Shown here in pieces: positions 1 to 7,074 of a DNA stretch of 22,578 nt. This DNA comes from JBIKVP01 sp044356745 (GTDB taxonomy: Bacteria > Pseudomonadota > Alphaproteobacteria > Rhizobiales > Beijerinckiaceae). The stretch covers positions 1-22,578 of the forward strand of contig JBIKVP010000030.1 in NCBI GenBank assembly GCA_044356745.1. The letters run 5' to 3'. The stretch's first letter is position 1. Every line of letters starts with the position of its first letter. A program made the position numbers and the translations under genes. Under the pieces are notes generated by a model. The model made no database searches. It saw nothing but the letters and a program-made list of their open reading frames with translations, and was not told the origin of the DNA.

Positions 1-125
1 TCGTGAAGGCCATCCTTGGCTTCCTGAATACCACTTTTCCGCAAAAAGCACGATTATGGGTTGACCGCCTATCCGATAACTTCAAAATACTTCAGACACC
101 AACTCTTCAAATGTGAGGGGTATAT
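1..125 (+). mobile_element. IS630-type insertion sequence, 3' end only (right terminal repeat)
   Basis: The window opens inside an insertion sequence. The transposase C-terminus is followed by a 27-nt terminal repeat at 99-125 that begins CCAACTCTTCA and ends AGGGGTATAT. The reverse complement of 22455-22481 matches it at about 22 of 27 positions, and the mismatches fall in the central six bases. The outer end runs into a TATAT tract, which fits the TA target used by the IS630/Tc1 group. Both IS pieces in the window read in the same direction. Family assignment is from the transposase fragments; the repeat match is seen directly. Confidence 0.72.
3..116 (+). CDS. IS630-family transposase, C-terminal 37 codons (partial)
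   Basis: An open frame enters from the left edge and ends at TGA 114-116. The visible residues include AILGFLNTTFPQKARLW and then LSDNFKIL. This resembles the end of the DDE endonuclease domain (DDE_3) of IS630 transposases, which commonly finish with an AILGFF...DNFR-like stretch. The stop codon lies inside the terminal repeat, as is usual for compact IS elements. The catalytic DDE residues lie outside the window, so activity cannot be judged. The fragment is short, and the family call depends partly on the matching terminal repeats and on the transposase start at the other window edge. Confidence 0.6.
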   Translation: MKAILGFLNTTFPQKARLWVDRLSDNFKILQTPTLQM

Positions 126-146
126 GAAGTTAGTGAAATTCAAAAT

Positions 147-176
147 TAGGGCTTCAAGTTAAGCTTTGAAGCCCTA
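147..176 (-). terminator. Intrinsic terminator of the 921-aa gene
   Basis: A perfect 11-bp stem (TAGGGCTTCAA paired with TTGAAGCCCTA) closes an 8-nt loop, 24 bases beyond the stop codon of the minus-strand gene. On the minus strand the stem is followed by an AATTTTG tract. On the plus strand it is followed by TTATTTT, so it could also stop read-through from the IS transposase and act in both directions. Confidence 0.7.
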
Positions 177-199
177 TTATTTTAAAAACTTAACTTATG

Positions 200-2965
200 T
201 TATTGATCTCTTAATGCGTTGATCTCAGCAATTTTTGCAGTAGCAGCATGATAGTCATCTGTAACCCAACTTGGCCGGCCACGAGGAGACTCAAAATATG
301 CTTTAGGTACAGTACGCCATTCAGGCCCGAATTCTTTCTCTAATTCTTTAATTTCAATATCAGAAAGATACCAATCTTCTCGAGCTGCACCCAATACCAA
401 TCCATCTGGTACACGTGTATCGTTATTACTTGTGAGCCACGCACGTATTCCACTTGCTACAGACGCACTGCCATCTGGGTTTTGAGTATCCGCTAAAGTA
501 CCTTTTGCCATCTTTAATCTGTCCTCATAAGGAAGTGCATAAATGGCCTCACGCATGATTTGCTGTTGAAGACGCGGTCCAGCTATACCTGCTTCAAAGA
601 AGCGCCCTGCCAGTTGTGTGTTCACTTGCACTTCATTTGCAAAAGCGAGAGCTTTATCAAGATCAGCCTTGCTACCTGTTTGTTTGTATCGTTCTGTGTA
701 TAAATCGCGCTGCTCTGCTAAACCGCTTGTAGCATCATTATATGCTGGTTCGCTAATACTCAAATATTCATCTTCCTTCCGCTTGCGTGATGCAATGCGG
801 TCATCTTCAATTCTTTCATTAGCACGCTGATTTTCTGCAACCCTACTGGCGGCGAAACTGGATGCTGCAACACTTACACTGCCACCAGTCACAATAGCAC
901 TAGCAATGGATATTTGCGACTTAAATTTTGCTTCAGCGACGCTCATCATTTTATCTAGGAAAGAGCTATCAGCCGCCGTAACAGCAGGGATTGATCGAAT
1001 CTGAGCGCCCGTAAACTGTGCAGCGTTAGCACGATTCGGCACAAAACGCCCCATGTCATCAAAATAGGGAATCTTCCCAGATCCTGTACGGGCATGCACG
1101 TTACTTGTACGCCCCCCACGCTCAATTTGAGGAGCATATGTGCGGGGTGTTGCAACTGTTTCCATTAAATGGCTACCATATTGAAACCTGCTGACCTCTT
1201 CAGGCACAACACCAAATTCGTTCGCAAGATCAATGCCAGCAGCCCACCAACGCGCTTGTAAATGTTTTTCAAGAGGCACATTAGGGTCAGTTTTAAAAGG
1301 TTGAAAGAAAAACTCACCGTGTGGATCATTAACTCCTGATACAATTCGTTTAAAATTAATAGATAGTGTACCTGGGTTCGTTCCTTCAGGAAAACGATCT
1401 GTTGGTACAACCATTTTAAAATGATAATCTGGTATTTCAACAGAACCCGTATTTGAAAACGAAGATTTAATTTTGAAAGCTAACGGGTCGCCGCTGGCTG
1501 CTCCTTTAGATAACTCAGATATAAACCAACTTTGATCAACAAATATTTTACCCTCTTCACCTACTTTAACAACATCCATATTTTGCTTGCGCCCAGTCAC
1601 GGGGTCGTGAACCGTGGCAGAATATGGATTTATGTCTAAATTGAAGTCTTCCACAATCTTGATCGCGGCAGTTTCATGTTTTGCAAGAGCTGTTTGATAT
1701 TCAACACCGACTCTAGCATCTTGCCCATGACTACTTGCGGCAAAATCATCGCGCAACTGTTGGTTTCTTTGACGAATTAAACCAACCGCATCATCAGGTG
1801 TTTGACCTTTAGGAAGTGGAGATAAAAACCCTCCATTCTTTCCTTGCAGTGCAATCATCTCATCTTTAAGTTTTTGAGCGCCTGCAACCTGTTCTTTAGG
1901 TGTTCCAAGACGGGAGGTTTTTATATCTCTATTAAGCCCCTCTACGTCTCCCATTATTTTTTTACCGACTGTGCTCGCTCCTTGTAATACCTTCTTGCCT
2001 CTGTCTACAATCAGACCCGGTTGGAAGAACAACACATCACGTCCTACATCGACGGCTCTTCTAGCCGCCTCATCACCAACATTCCCGCCAGAAACAGGCA
2101 CGGTTTCAAAAGCAAGCTGACGACCGACTGGGCGACCACCAGTCCTGTTGTCAAAGTTTGTGATAAGCCCATCCAGTGCCTTATCACCAAACCTTGTGAC
2201 CGCATTGTCAGCTTTGAGGACGCCCAGTAGTAAATTATCCGCTTGCGAGGGAATACTTTTCATTGCATTGGTAAGATTATCTAAATTTTTCGTCGCTAGG
2301 GATGCAAGTTTTGGTCCATTGTTAGCAGCGAAGGTCAAACCACGTACACCAAGCTCGGTAAAATCAACGGCAACAGCGGTACCATATCCAAAGTCTTTCA
2401 TCATCTTAAGTTTAGGATCATCTCTGATTACTGTAGCTTCAGCCGCTTTAAGCCCTTGCGTTATGGCTTGTTGGCTATTGCTTGCAAGCTCTCCGTAGGC
2501 TCGACGATTAAATTCAGCCGTTTCTGGAAACAACCCACCCAACGCAGCTTGCGCCAAGGGATCGCCCGCCGGAGGGGTTGATGCATAAGCGGCTACAGTA
2601 CGAAATCCAAAATCAGCAGTGGATTCGGCAGCGCCATACATAAATGCTCCAAACCTTTTTACGCCATCACCAACACTCCGAAGCGCACCAGCAAGAGGGG
2701 TGTTTAAACGCTCACCGCCAGCAGTATCTATAGGGATGCGATCAACAGTTCCCGTCGCTAACTCAGCCCTTGCTGCCTCGGGTGAGCCAGTACGCGCTGC
2801 CACTGGTTGAGCGGTTGCAGGTCTGGGAGCAGCTGTCTCAGCAGGCTTTGCTGCCGCCTTAAAATTGGTAGCAGCAGCCCTTGTTTGCTTGTCATTGTCA
2901 TCATCCGGACTAACACCGCGACGTTGATCAATCTTATCCTTCGCTACACCTGCTGAGCCGGACAT
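200..2965 (-). CDS. Uncharacterised 921-residue protein, accessory
   Basis: I do not recognise this protein. It is a long intact frame with a good ribosome binding site (GAGGAGAG, 6 nt before ATG). Residues 1 to about 75 are a low-complexity Ala/Pro/Thr/Lys-rich, probably disordered tail with no signal peptide. Residues 80-330 are Ala/Gly-rich with amphipathic helices. The central part (about 400-640) looks globular, with many aromatic residues. A weakly hydrophobic Ala/Ser/Val stretch lies near 681-710, followed at once by a strongly charged Arg/Glu/Asp helix, and the last 170 residues look helical. It stands alone on the minus strand with its own promoter and terminator, beside an IS element. 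Large size, a disordered N-terminus and no enzyme motif would fit a phage virion protein or a secreted effector, but neither is shown. Its base composition looks somewhat AT-richer than that of the housekeeping genes. Confidence 0.85.
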   Translation of the reverse strand: MSGSAGVAKDKIDQRRGVSPDDDNDKQTRAAATNFKAAAKPAETAAPRPATAQPVAARTGSPEAARAELATGTVDRIPIDTAGGERLNTPLAGALRSVGDGVKRFGAFMYGAAESTADFGFRTVAAYASTPPAGDPLAQAALGGLFPETAEFNRRAYGELASNSQQAITQGLKAAEATVIRDDPKLKMMKDFGYGTAVAVDFTELGVRGLTFAANNGPKLASLATKNLDNLTNAMKSIPSQADNLLLGVLKADNAVTRFGDKALDGLITNFDNRTGGRPVGRQLAFETVPVSGGNVGDEAARRAVDVGRDVLFFQPGLIVDRGKKVLQGASTVGKKIMGDVEGLNRDIKTSRLGTPKEQVAGAQKLKDEMIALQGKNGGFLSPLPKGQTPDDAVGLIRQRNQQLRDDFAASSHGQDARVGVEYQTALAKHETAAIKIVEDFNLDINPYSATVHDPVTGRKQNMDVVKVGEEGKIFVDQSWFISELSKGAASGDPLAFKIKSSFSNTGSVEIPDYHFKMVVPTDRFPEGTNPGTLSINFKRIVSGVNDPHGEFFFQPFKTDPNVPLEKHLQARWWAAGIDLANEFGVVPEEVSRFQYGSHLMETVATPRTYAPQIERGGRTSNVHARTGSGKIPYFDDMGRFVPNRANAAQFTGAQIRSIPAVTAADSSFLDKMMSVAEAKFKSQISIASAIVTGGSVSVAASSFAASRVAENQRANERIEDDRIASRKRKEDEYLSISEPAYNDATSGLAEQRDLYTERYKQTGSKADLDKALAFANEVQVNTQLAGRFFEAGIAGPRLQQQIMREAIYALPYEDRLKMAKGTLADTQNPDGSASVASGIRAWLTSNNDTRVPDGLVLGAAREDWYLSDIEIKELEKEFGPEWRTVPKAYFESPRGRPSWVTDDYHAATAKIAEINALRDQ

Positions 2966-3007
2966 TTATTCTCTCCTCATAACTTTTTATGAGCCTTTTA
3001 AAAGGCT
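2966..3007 (-). promoter_or_regulatory. Hairpin-rich leader of the 921-aa gene, covering its ribosome binding site
   Basis: Two inverted repeats overlap just upstream of the start codon. The first is a 7-bp stem CTCATAA / TTATGAG with a 4-nt loop at 2976-2993, which contains part of the GAGGAGAG ribosome binding site. The second is a perfect 16-nt palindrome AGCCTTTTAAAAGGCT at 2992-3007. They share two bases, so both cannot form fully at once. Read on the plus strand, the palindrome is followed by a T-rich run (TTTTTTATTTTA) and looks like a terminator facing away from the gene. A role in translation control is inferred. Confidence 0.45.
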
Positions 3008-3046
3008 TTTTTTATTTTATTGTGCAACTTTGGTTATACGGCTGCT

Positions 3047-3076
3047 ATCATTAATAACTTAGAGCGTTTTTGTCAA
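3047..3076 (-). promoter_or_regulatory. Sigma-70-like promoter of the 921-aa gene
   Basis: On the minus strand a perfect TTGACA (3071-3076) lies 18 bp upstream of AATGAT (3047-3052), which matches the -10 consensus at 4 of 6 positions. Transcription would start near 3040 and give a leader of about 75 nt that contains the paired hairpins. The call is by motif only. Confidence 0.45.
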
Positions 3077-3303
3077 GCGCATTAATCATTTTTAGGAATT
3101 AAAAACAAACATTTTATAACTTTTTCAGTGCAAAATAGCATGAACAATTAAATTTAAATGCAATTAAATTATAGGTATCGTGGATGCAGACAAATCTAAA
3201 AGTCATAAACATATTCACTCATAAGCAGCCTGATGACTTGATGTTTAAAAATGCCCAGCTAATATCAGACTAAAATTGTCTTTCCGCGTTCATTATTGCG
3301 CAC
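3077..3303. other. AT-rich gap with no recognisable gene
   Basis: This stretch lies between the promoter of the 921-aa gene and the rcdA terminator. It is AT-rich, has stops in all frames at short intervals and shows no convincing ribosome binding site or structured RNA. I see nothing further in it. Confidence 0.5.
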
Positions 3304-3328
3304 AAAAACACCCGCACAACGCGGGTGT
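3304..3328 (-). terminator. Intrinsic terminator of rcdA
   Basis: Read on the minus strand, the 8-bp GC-rich stem ACACCCGC / GCGGGTGT closes a 5-nt loop and is followed directly by a T-run (complement of AAAAA at 3304-3308). It lies about 40 bp after the rcdA stop codon. This is a textbook rho-independent terminator. Confidence 0.85.
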
Positions 3329-3366
3329 CAATATGACTTTATGAAATAGATGTGCAATCTGTTGAA

Positions 3367-3897
3367 TTAACGCTGAAATGCGGTTCTCAACAAATCCATC
3401 TGGCTCGCAATCGGATTTTTGATAAGCGGTGTTTCAACAACAGTACGTGCCTGAATGAGATTATCAAGATGGCGCACGCGCTCCTGAAGTCGCAATGAAT
3501 GTGCAATCAACTCTTTCAGTGTTTCAGGCAGTAGTGCGATTGTTTCAGGGCTATTAGCGCTTTCTTGCGTTGAAAAACGTACACGGTTGCGCTCATTTAA
3601 CGCTTGCTCAGACGTGATTTCACCTTCTGCAACAGCACGCTGCACAAGAAGCCAAGAAGCCAACTGCATTAAACGGGTCGTGAGGCGCATACTTTCTGTG
3701 GCATAAGCCAAGGCTCCAAGACGCGGCAATGAACGTGATTCTTCTCGCCCTGCCCCATCAAGATAACTTGCCGCCTCTTCAACAAGACCCATACCTTCGC
3801 GAAAAAGGGTGGTAAATGCGCCCGAATTCACAAATTTTGATGCGAATGAAACCGCTTCCACATCTTCCGCAAACACATCGTTTAACACTTCACTCAT
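3367..3897 (-). CDS. rcdA: RcdA family protein (DUF1465), adaptor for regulated CtrA proteolysis
   Basis: The 176-residue protein has the DUF1465/RcdA pattern: an all-helical fold, a run like FVNSGAFTTLFREGM near the start, a long middle helix (TTRLMQLASWLLVQRAVAEGE) and a final helix ending in LLRTAF. In Caulobacter, RcdA bridges substrates such as the cell-cycle regulator CtrA to ClpXP, together with CpdR and PopA. The length fits the family (about 170-180). I chose ATG 3897 because AGGAG lies 7 nt upstream; a TTG start five codons earlier has no such site. The gene is monocistronic, with a strong terminator just downstream. The family call is firm. The cell-cycle role in this organism is inferred from the family. 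Confidence 0.85.
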   Translation of the reverse strand: MSEVLNDVFAEDVEAVSFASKFVNSGAFTTLFREGMGLVEEAASYLDGAGREESRSLPRLGALAYATESMRLTTRLMQLASWLLVQRAVAEGEITSEQALNERNRVRFSTQESANSPETIALLPETLKELIAHSLRLQERVRHLDNLIQARTVVETPLIKNPIASQMDLLRTAFQR

Positions 3898-3980
3898 CAC
3901 ACAACTCCTCAAGTACGCATCCTAAACGTTTCGTACTCTGACAGTGTGCAAGACTAGCGCCTTTTTAAAAGAATGGGCAG

Positions 3981-4002
3981 GTTACTTTTGGTTAAGGTTA
4001 AC
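3981..4002 (-). promoter_or_regulatory. TTAA-rich motif upstream of rcdA (possible CtrA half-sites)
   Basis: The dyad GTTAAGGTTAAC (3991-4002) and a nearby GTTAC (3981-3985) lie about 85-105 bp upstream of the rcdA start. On the minus strand this reads TTAACCTTAACC followed after AAAAG by TAACC. CtrA binds TTAA-N7-TTAA and TTAACC-type half-sites. The spacing here does not match the full consensus, so this is a weak call. Confidence 0.25.
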
Positions 4003-4131
4003 GCGTATGCTGTGAATGTGTTCGGATGCAGTGTGACATAAAATCTGAATAATGCATTTAAAGGGCGATTTTTGTGTACACACACATGACATACAGCGCG
4101 CAAGTACTTAAACAGCGCTCTTTTTTATAAA

Positions 4132-4166
4132 AAAACCGCTTCAAAACGTGTGTTTGAGGCGGTTTT
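4132..4166 (-). terminator. Terminator hairpin in the rcdA-rpiA gap, not attached to a gene
   Basis: A 14-bp stem with one G-U pair (AAAACCGCTTCAAA with TTTGAGGCGGTTTT) closes a 7-nt loop. On the minus strand it is followed by seven T residues; on the plus strand by TTTT. It sits between two divergent genes, where neither needs a terminator, so it implies another transcript or insulation between the two promoters. Confidence 0.7.
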
Positions 4167-4217
4167 AAAGTTATAACAGGGAGGCGTCAAACAGAGTGAC
4201 TAGGAGCCACTCCCGAT

Positions 4218-4243
4218 CAAAATGCTATTCCAAAATGTTATTC
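4218..4243. repeat. Two tandem 13-mers, CAAAATG(C/T)TATTC
   Basis: CAAAATGCTATTC (4218-4230) is followed without a gap by CAAAATGTTATTC (4231-4243), with one difference. They lie 229 bp before the rpiA start and directly upstream, on the minus strand, of the candidate small RNA. Perfect phasing suggests two operator half-sites, but no regulator was identified. Confidence 0.5.
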
Positions 4244-4471
4244 TGGAGCAATTTCATCTTTAATGTTTATACTTTGAAAAGCTTAAGCCAGACTTAACAT
4301 TAGCTCACGTAAAGCGCTTGAGAAAAGTTAAACAAGATTTTGTCTCAACATGGCGCGTGTACGACAGACACAAAGGCCGACACACGTTTCAAAATGATGC
4401 AAAAAAGAGAATCGACGCGCCACATTTTCGCGATTAAAGAGTGTGATAGGAATGAAAAGGCTTACAACACG
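4244..4471. other. rpiA upstream region, no gene recognised
   Basis: The frame of rpiA stays open upstream to a TTG at 4340, but the residues there do not resemble RpiA and no ribosome binding site is present. The stretch is therefore treated as untranslated. It contains the short palindrome GCTTAAGC (4281-4288) and no clear promoter. Confidence 0.4.
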
Positions 4472-5191
4472 ATGTCATTAACGCAGCACACGCTTTCAAA
4501 CGATGATCTCAAACGTCAAGCGGCGCAAGCAGCGCTAAAATATGTCAGCGCGGGAATGCGTCTTGGTTTAGGAACAGGATCAACAGCAGCGCATTTTGTC
4601 AGTGCACTTGGTGAAAAAGTTAAAGAGGGTCTTGAGGTCATTTGCGTACCAACGTCTCAGGCGACGTATGAACAGGCGCGGACATTAGGTATCCCCCTGT
4701 CAACGCTTGATGCTCATCCCATACTTGATCTCACCATTGACGGCACTGATGAAATTGACGGTCAAAAACGCTTGATTAAAGGTGGGGGCGGCGCACTCTT
4801 GCGTGAAAAAATTGTCGCTTATGCTTCAAAGCATCTGCTAATCATTGCGGATGAAAGTAAAGATGTCGCACAGTTAGGGCGTTTTGCGCTTCCTGTTGAA
4901 GTTGTACCCTTTGGTTTGACAGCCACAAATCAAGCGATTCGCTCACAGCTTGATTTTTTAGGTTATTCAGGCGCCATGACAATACGCTCAACATCAAACG
5001 GGAATCCATTCATCACTGATAACGGCAATCACATCATTGATCTGGCGCTTGGCACAATTTCTGATCCTGAGCGTTTAGCGGTGAGCCTTCAAGCAATACC
5101 AGGTGTTGTTGAGCATGGCTTGTTTCTCGGTTTAGCGCGTATAGCCATTATCGCCACGCAAAAAGGGCTTGTGGAACGGGGCGAACTCTGA
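4472..5191 (+). CDS. rpiA: Ribose-5-phosphate isomerase A
   Basis: The enzyme interconverts ribose 5-phosphate and ribulose 5-phosphate in the non-oxidative pentose phosphate pathway, in the cytoplasm. All RpiA signatures are visible: the phosphate loop GLGTGSTA (32-39), DGTDEID (90-96) with the catalytic Asp, KGGGGAL (103-109) and ADESK (126-130). From ATG 4472 the protein has 239 residues, in the family's usual range (about 220-235). An in-frame ATG at residue -26 is possible but would add an atypical basic extension. A weak AAAGG lies 11 nt upstream. The next gene follows after 70 bp on the same strand; in many rhizobia rpiA is likewise followed by a DUF2059 gene. Confidence 0.93.
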   Translation: MSLTQHTLSNDDLKRQAAQAALKYVSAGMRLGLGTGSTAAHFVSALGEKVKEGLEVICVPTSQATYEQARTLGIPLSTLDAHPILDLTIDGTDEIDGQKRLIKGGGGALLREKIVAYASKHLLIIADESKDVAQLGRFALPVEVVPFGLTATNQAIRSQLDFLGYSGAMTIRSTSNGNPFITDNGNHIIDLALGTISDPERLAVSLQAIPGVVEHGLFLGLARIAIIATQKGLVERGEL

Positions 5192-5261
5192 CACGAGCAC
5201 GCAAGATAAAGTGATAATATAAATTGATATGAAGTGATAATGACAGGATCAAAGGTGAATC

Positions 5262-5771
5262 ATGATGATGCGTAAAATTGTTCTCATACTTGCGTCGCTT
5301 ATTGCGTTTAATGCACAACTCGGCACTGTTCAGGCACAAACACCTGCCAACGCACCAACCAATGAGCAAATGTCTTTAGGACGCGAGATTGTGCTCACAT
5401 CAGGTATTTCGCGTTCTTTTGATGCGATTATTCCTCAGTTTGCTGAGCAAGTGCGTCAGTCACTGGTCACACGCCCTGAGATCAAAAAAGATCTTGATGA
5501 AGTGCTGGATGGCATGAAAGAGACGTTTGATTCCCAGCGCACAGATATGGTTGATCGCGCTGCCAGCATTTATGCACGCACAATGAGCGTGGGCGAACTG
5601 AAAGATGTCTCCGTATTTTTTAAATCTCCAGCTGGGAAAAAATATGTTGAGAGCCAGCCTGTCGTGCTAGATCAGCTCTTTAATGAGATGCAAGCTTGGT
5701 CACAACGTGCGTCAGAGGTCGTCTGGACTCAAGTGCGTGATGAGATGAAAAAGCGCGGCCATACACTTTAA
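5262..5771 (+). CDS. Secreted DUF2059 domain protein
   Basis: The 169-residue protein begins with a signal peptide: MMMRK, a hydrophobic core, then a cut probably after VQAQ near residue 26. The mature part is helical and matches DUF2059, including the stretch SVGELKDVSVFFKSPAGKKY, a common landmark of the family. Members are periplasmic; their function is unknown. AAAGGTG sits 6 nt before the first of three consecutive ATG codons (5262, 5265, 5268), so the exact start may shift by one or two residues. It follows rpiA, as in many rhizobia, where a glutathione reductase gene usually comes next. Here a membrane ligase follows instead. Confidence 0.85.
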   Translation: MMMRKIVLILASLIAFNAQLGTVQAQTPANAPTNEQMSLGREIVLTSGISRSFDAIIPQFAEQVRQSLVTRPEIKKDLDEVLDGMKETFDSQRTDMVDRAASIYARTMSVGELKDVSVFFKSPAGKKYVESQPVVLDQLFNEMQAWSQRASEVVWTQVRDEMKKRGHTL

Positions 5772-5811
5772 AGCATCACTTTAAACGTGCCTACAACAAG
5801 GAATGTGCACT

Positions 5812-7074
5812 GTGAATGTTTCACTTGCATCCTCTCATCTATCGGCACATGCACGCTTAAACAAGGCTGCAATCGCTTTAATGATTGCTATGCCTTTTGT
5901 CATGGTGATTGCACATCGCTCTAGTCAGCTCGTTATGACGCTTGTCGCATTATGTTGTGTTGGCGCGTTGTTTGTGCACCCTTATGCACGCCTTTACAGC
6001 CGTCTCCACGTGCTCAAGTTTTTTGAGCGAATGCGTTATGCGTTTGAAGCCCAGCCATGGCGCTTTGGCTGCGCAAGCGTTGGACTTATTGCACTTCTCG
6101 CTTTTACTGTATGGCGTGCTTATTTTCATGCTTTAGGCGAAGCGATATCAGCGGTTCTCGCAAGCGCTATCGTGATTGTTTTGTTTCGCCCACGCATCAC
6201 ATCACACATCATGACGGCGCTGTGGGCGAGTATGATGGTTGCATGTCTTGTCATTATGCTGGAGCTTTATACAGGGCTTGGTGTGCGCCAAACACTCGGA
6301 GTGCGCTGGAACAGCTATATTTTTAATCGCCCACTACTCGTGCTTGTATTGCTTTATTGGCCTCTCATGTATGGTTTGTCGCGCTACATTCCACCCACAC
6401 AACGCATCATTATGATGCTGGCGATCACGTTTGTGTTGGTGTGTGCATTGTTTAAAGCAGAATCAAGCACGGCGGTTCTCACTTTTTATGGCAGTCTCGT
6501 TGCGTGGGGCTTAGCACGTCTATCACCGAGGATGGCTTTGACAATATTTTTGTGGGGTATGTTAAGTGCATTCGCCCTCGCCCCTGTTGTGGGTGATATG
6601 GCGCTGCGTTTACTGCCCGATAAAGTACATACCGTGTTAGAACAAGGCCATTCACGTGATCGGGTGGAAATATGGGTGAGTTTTGGAGCTCTTACACGCA
6701 TCAATCCGATCTTTGGTCAAGGATTTGCTACAAGCGCAATCATGGCACAGCAACCTGACGCTCAAAAGGTCGATGCCTCGAATCGTTTAATGCTTGGAGT
6801 TGGGCATCCGCATCAGATGATTTTACAAATCTGGGTGGAGCTTGGCATCATGGGTGTCATCGCACTGCTTGTAGCGATAATGACAGGGGTGGTTCGCCCC
6901 CTTGCTAAAAGTGTCAATAATCCCTCAGATTTTGCATCCGTTTATGCCTTAACAATCAGTATTTTTCTCATAGCACATGTTGGGCATGGCTTGTGGCAGG
7001 GTTGGTGGCTAGCCGCTATTGGCGCAAGCATCGCGTGGTTTAAAGCAATGCCGCAAACGGTTGCACTTCGATGA
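5812..7074 (+). CDS. O-antigen ligase / polymerase family membrane protein (Wzy_C/WaaL-like)
   Basis: This is a polytopic inner-membrane protein of 420 residues with roughly ten to twelve hydrophobic segments. Between the middle and late segments lies the periplasmic loop typical of the Wzy_C family: HSRDRVEIW near 280-288 and GVGHPHQMILQIWVELG near 329-345, with the conserved His residues of WaaL-type ligases. Such proteins join O-antigen or other undecaprenyl-linked glycans to lipid A core or to proteins. Whether this one is a ligase or a polymerase cannot be told. I chose GTG 5812 because AAGGA lies 9 nt upstream; ATG 5803 would have the same site with no spacing. The stop overlaps the dusA start (ATGA), so the two are probably translationally coupled. 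Confidence 0.8.
   Translation: MNVSLASSHLSAHARLNKAAIALMIAMPFVMVIAHRSSQLVMTLVALCCVGALFVHPYARLYSRLHVLKFFERMRYAFEAQPWRFGCASVGLIALLAFTVWRAYFHALGEAISAVLASAIVIVLFRPRITSHIMTALWASMMVACLVIMLELYTGLGVRQTLGVRWNSYIFNRPLLVLVLLYWPLMYGLSRYIPPTQRIIMMLAITFVLVCALFKAESSTAVLTFYGSLVAWGLARLSPRMALTIFLWGMLSAFALAPVVGDMALRLLPDKVHTVLEQGHSRDRVEIWVSFGALTRINPIFGQGFATSAIMAQQPDAQKVDASNRLMLGVGHPHQMILQIWVELGIMGVIALLVAIMTGVVRPLAKSVNNPSDFASVYALTISIFLIAHVGHGLWQGWWLAAIGASIAWFKAMPQTVALR

Larger units (their letters stand above)
4132..4250 (-). ncRNA. Candidate small RNA ending at the unattached terminator
   Basis: Going leftward on the minus strand from about 4250, the sequence can fold a first hairpin from GGGAGTGGCTCCTAGTCACTC (4194-4214; the 4194-4212 part pairs with one mismatch). 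It then gives a C-rich single strand containing GCCTCCC, an AU-rich spacer, and finally the terminator at 4132-4166. Exposed CUCC-type motifs that can pair with ribosome binding sites are common in alphaproteobacterial trans-acting RNAs. A -10-like TATAAA lies at 4266-4271, but no good -35 is visible. No family was recognised. The call rests on the terminator and folding alone. Confidence 0.27.

Noticed and set aside
2148..2498. Plus-strand frame of 116 residues inside the 921-aa gene
   Set aside because: Ser/Leu-rich shadow opposite the long frame, which has better start signals and a matching promoter and terminator.
3973..4041. A 22-codon plus-strand frame upstream of the unattached terminator
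   Set aside because: No ribosome binding site; a length expected by chance; it overlaps the rcdA regulatory region.
4340..4471. Upstream extension of rpiA from a TTG codon
   Set aside because: The 44 extra residues do not resemble RpiA, and the length from ATG 4472 already fits the family.
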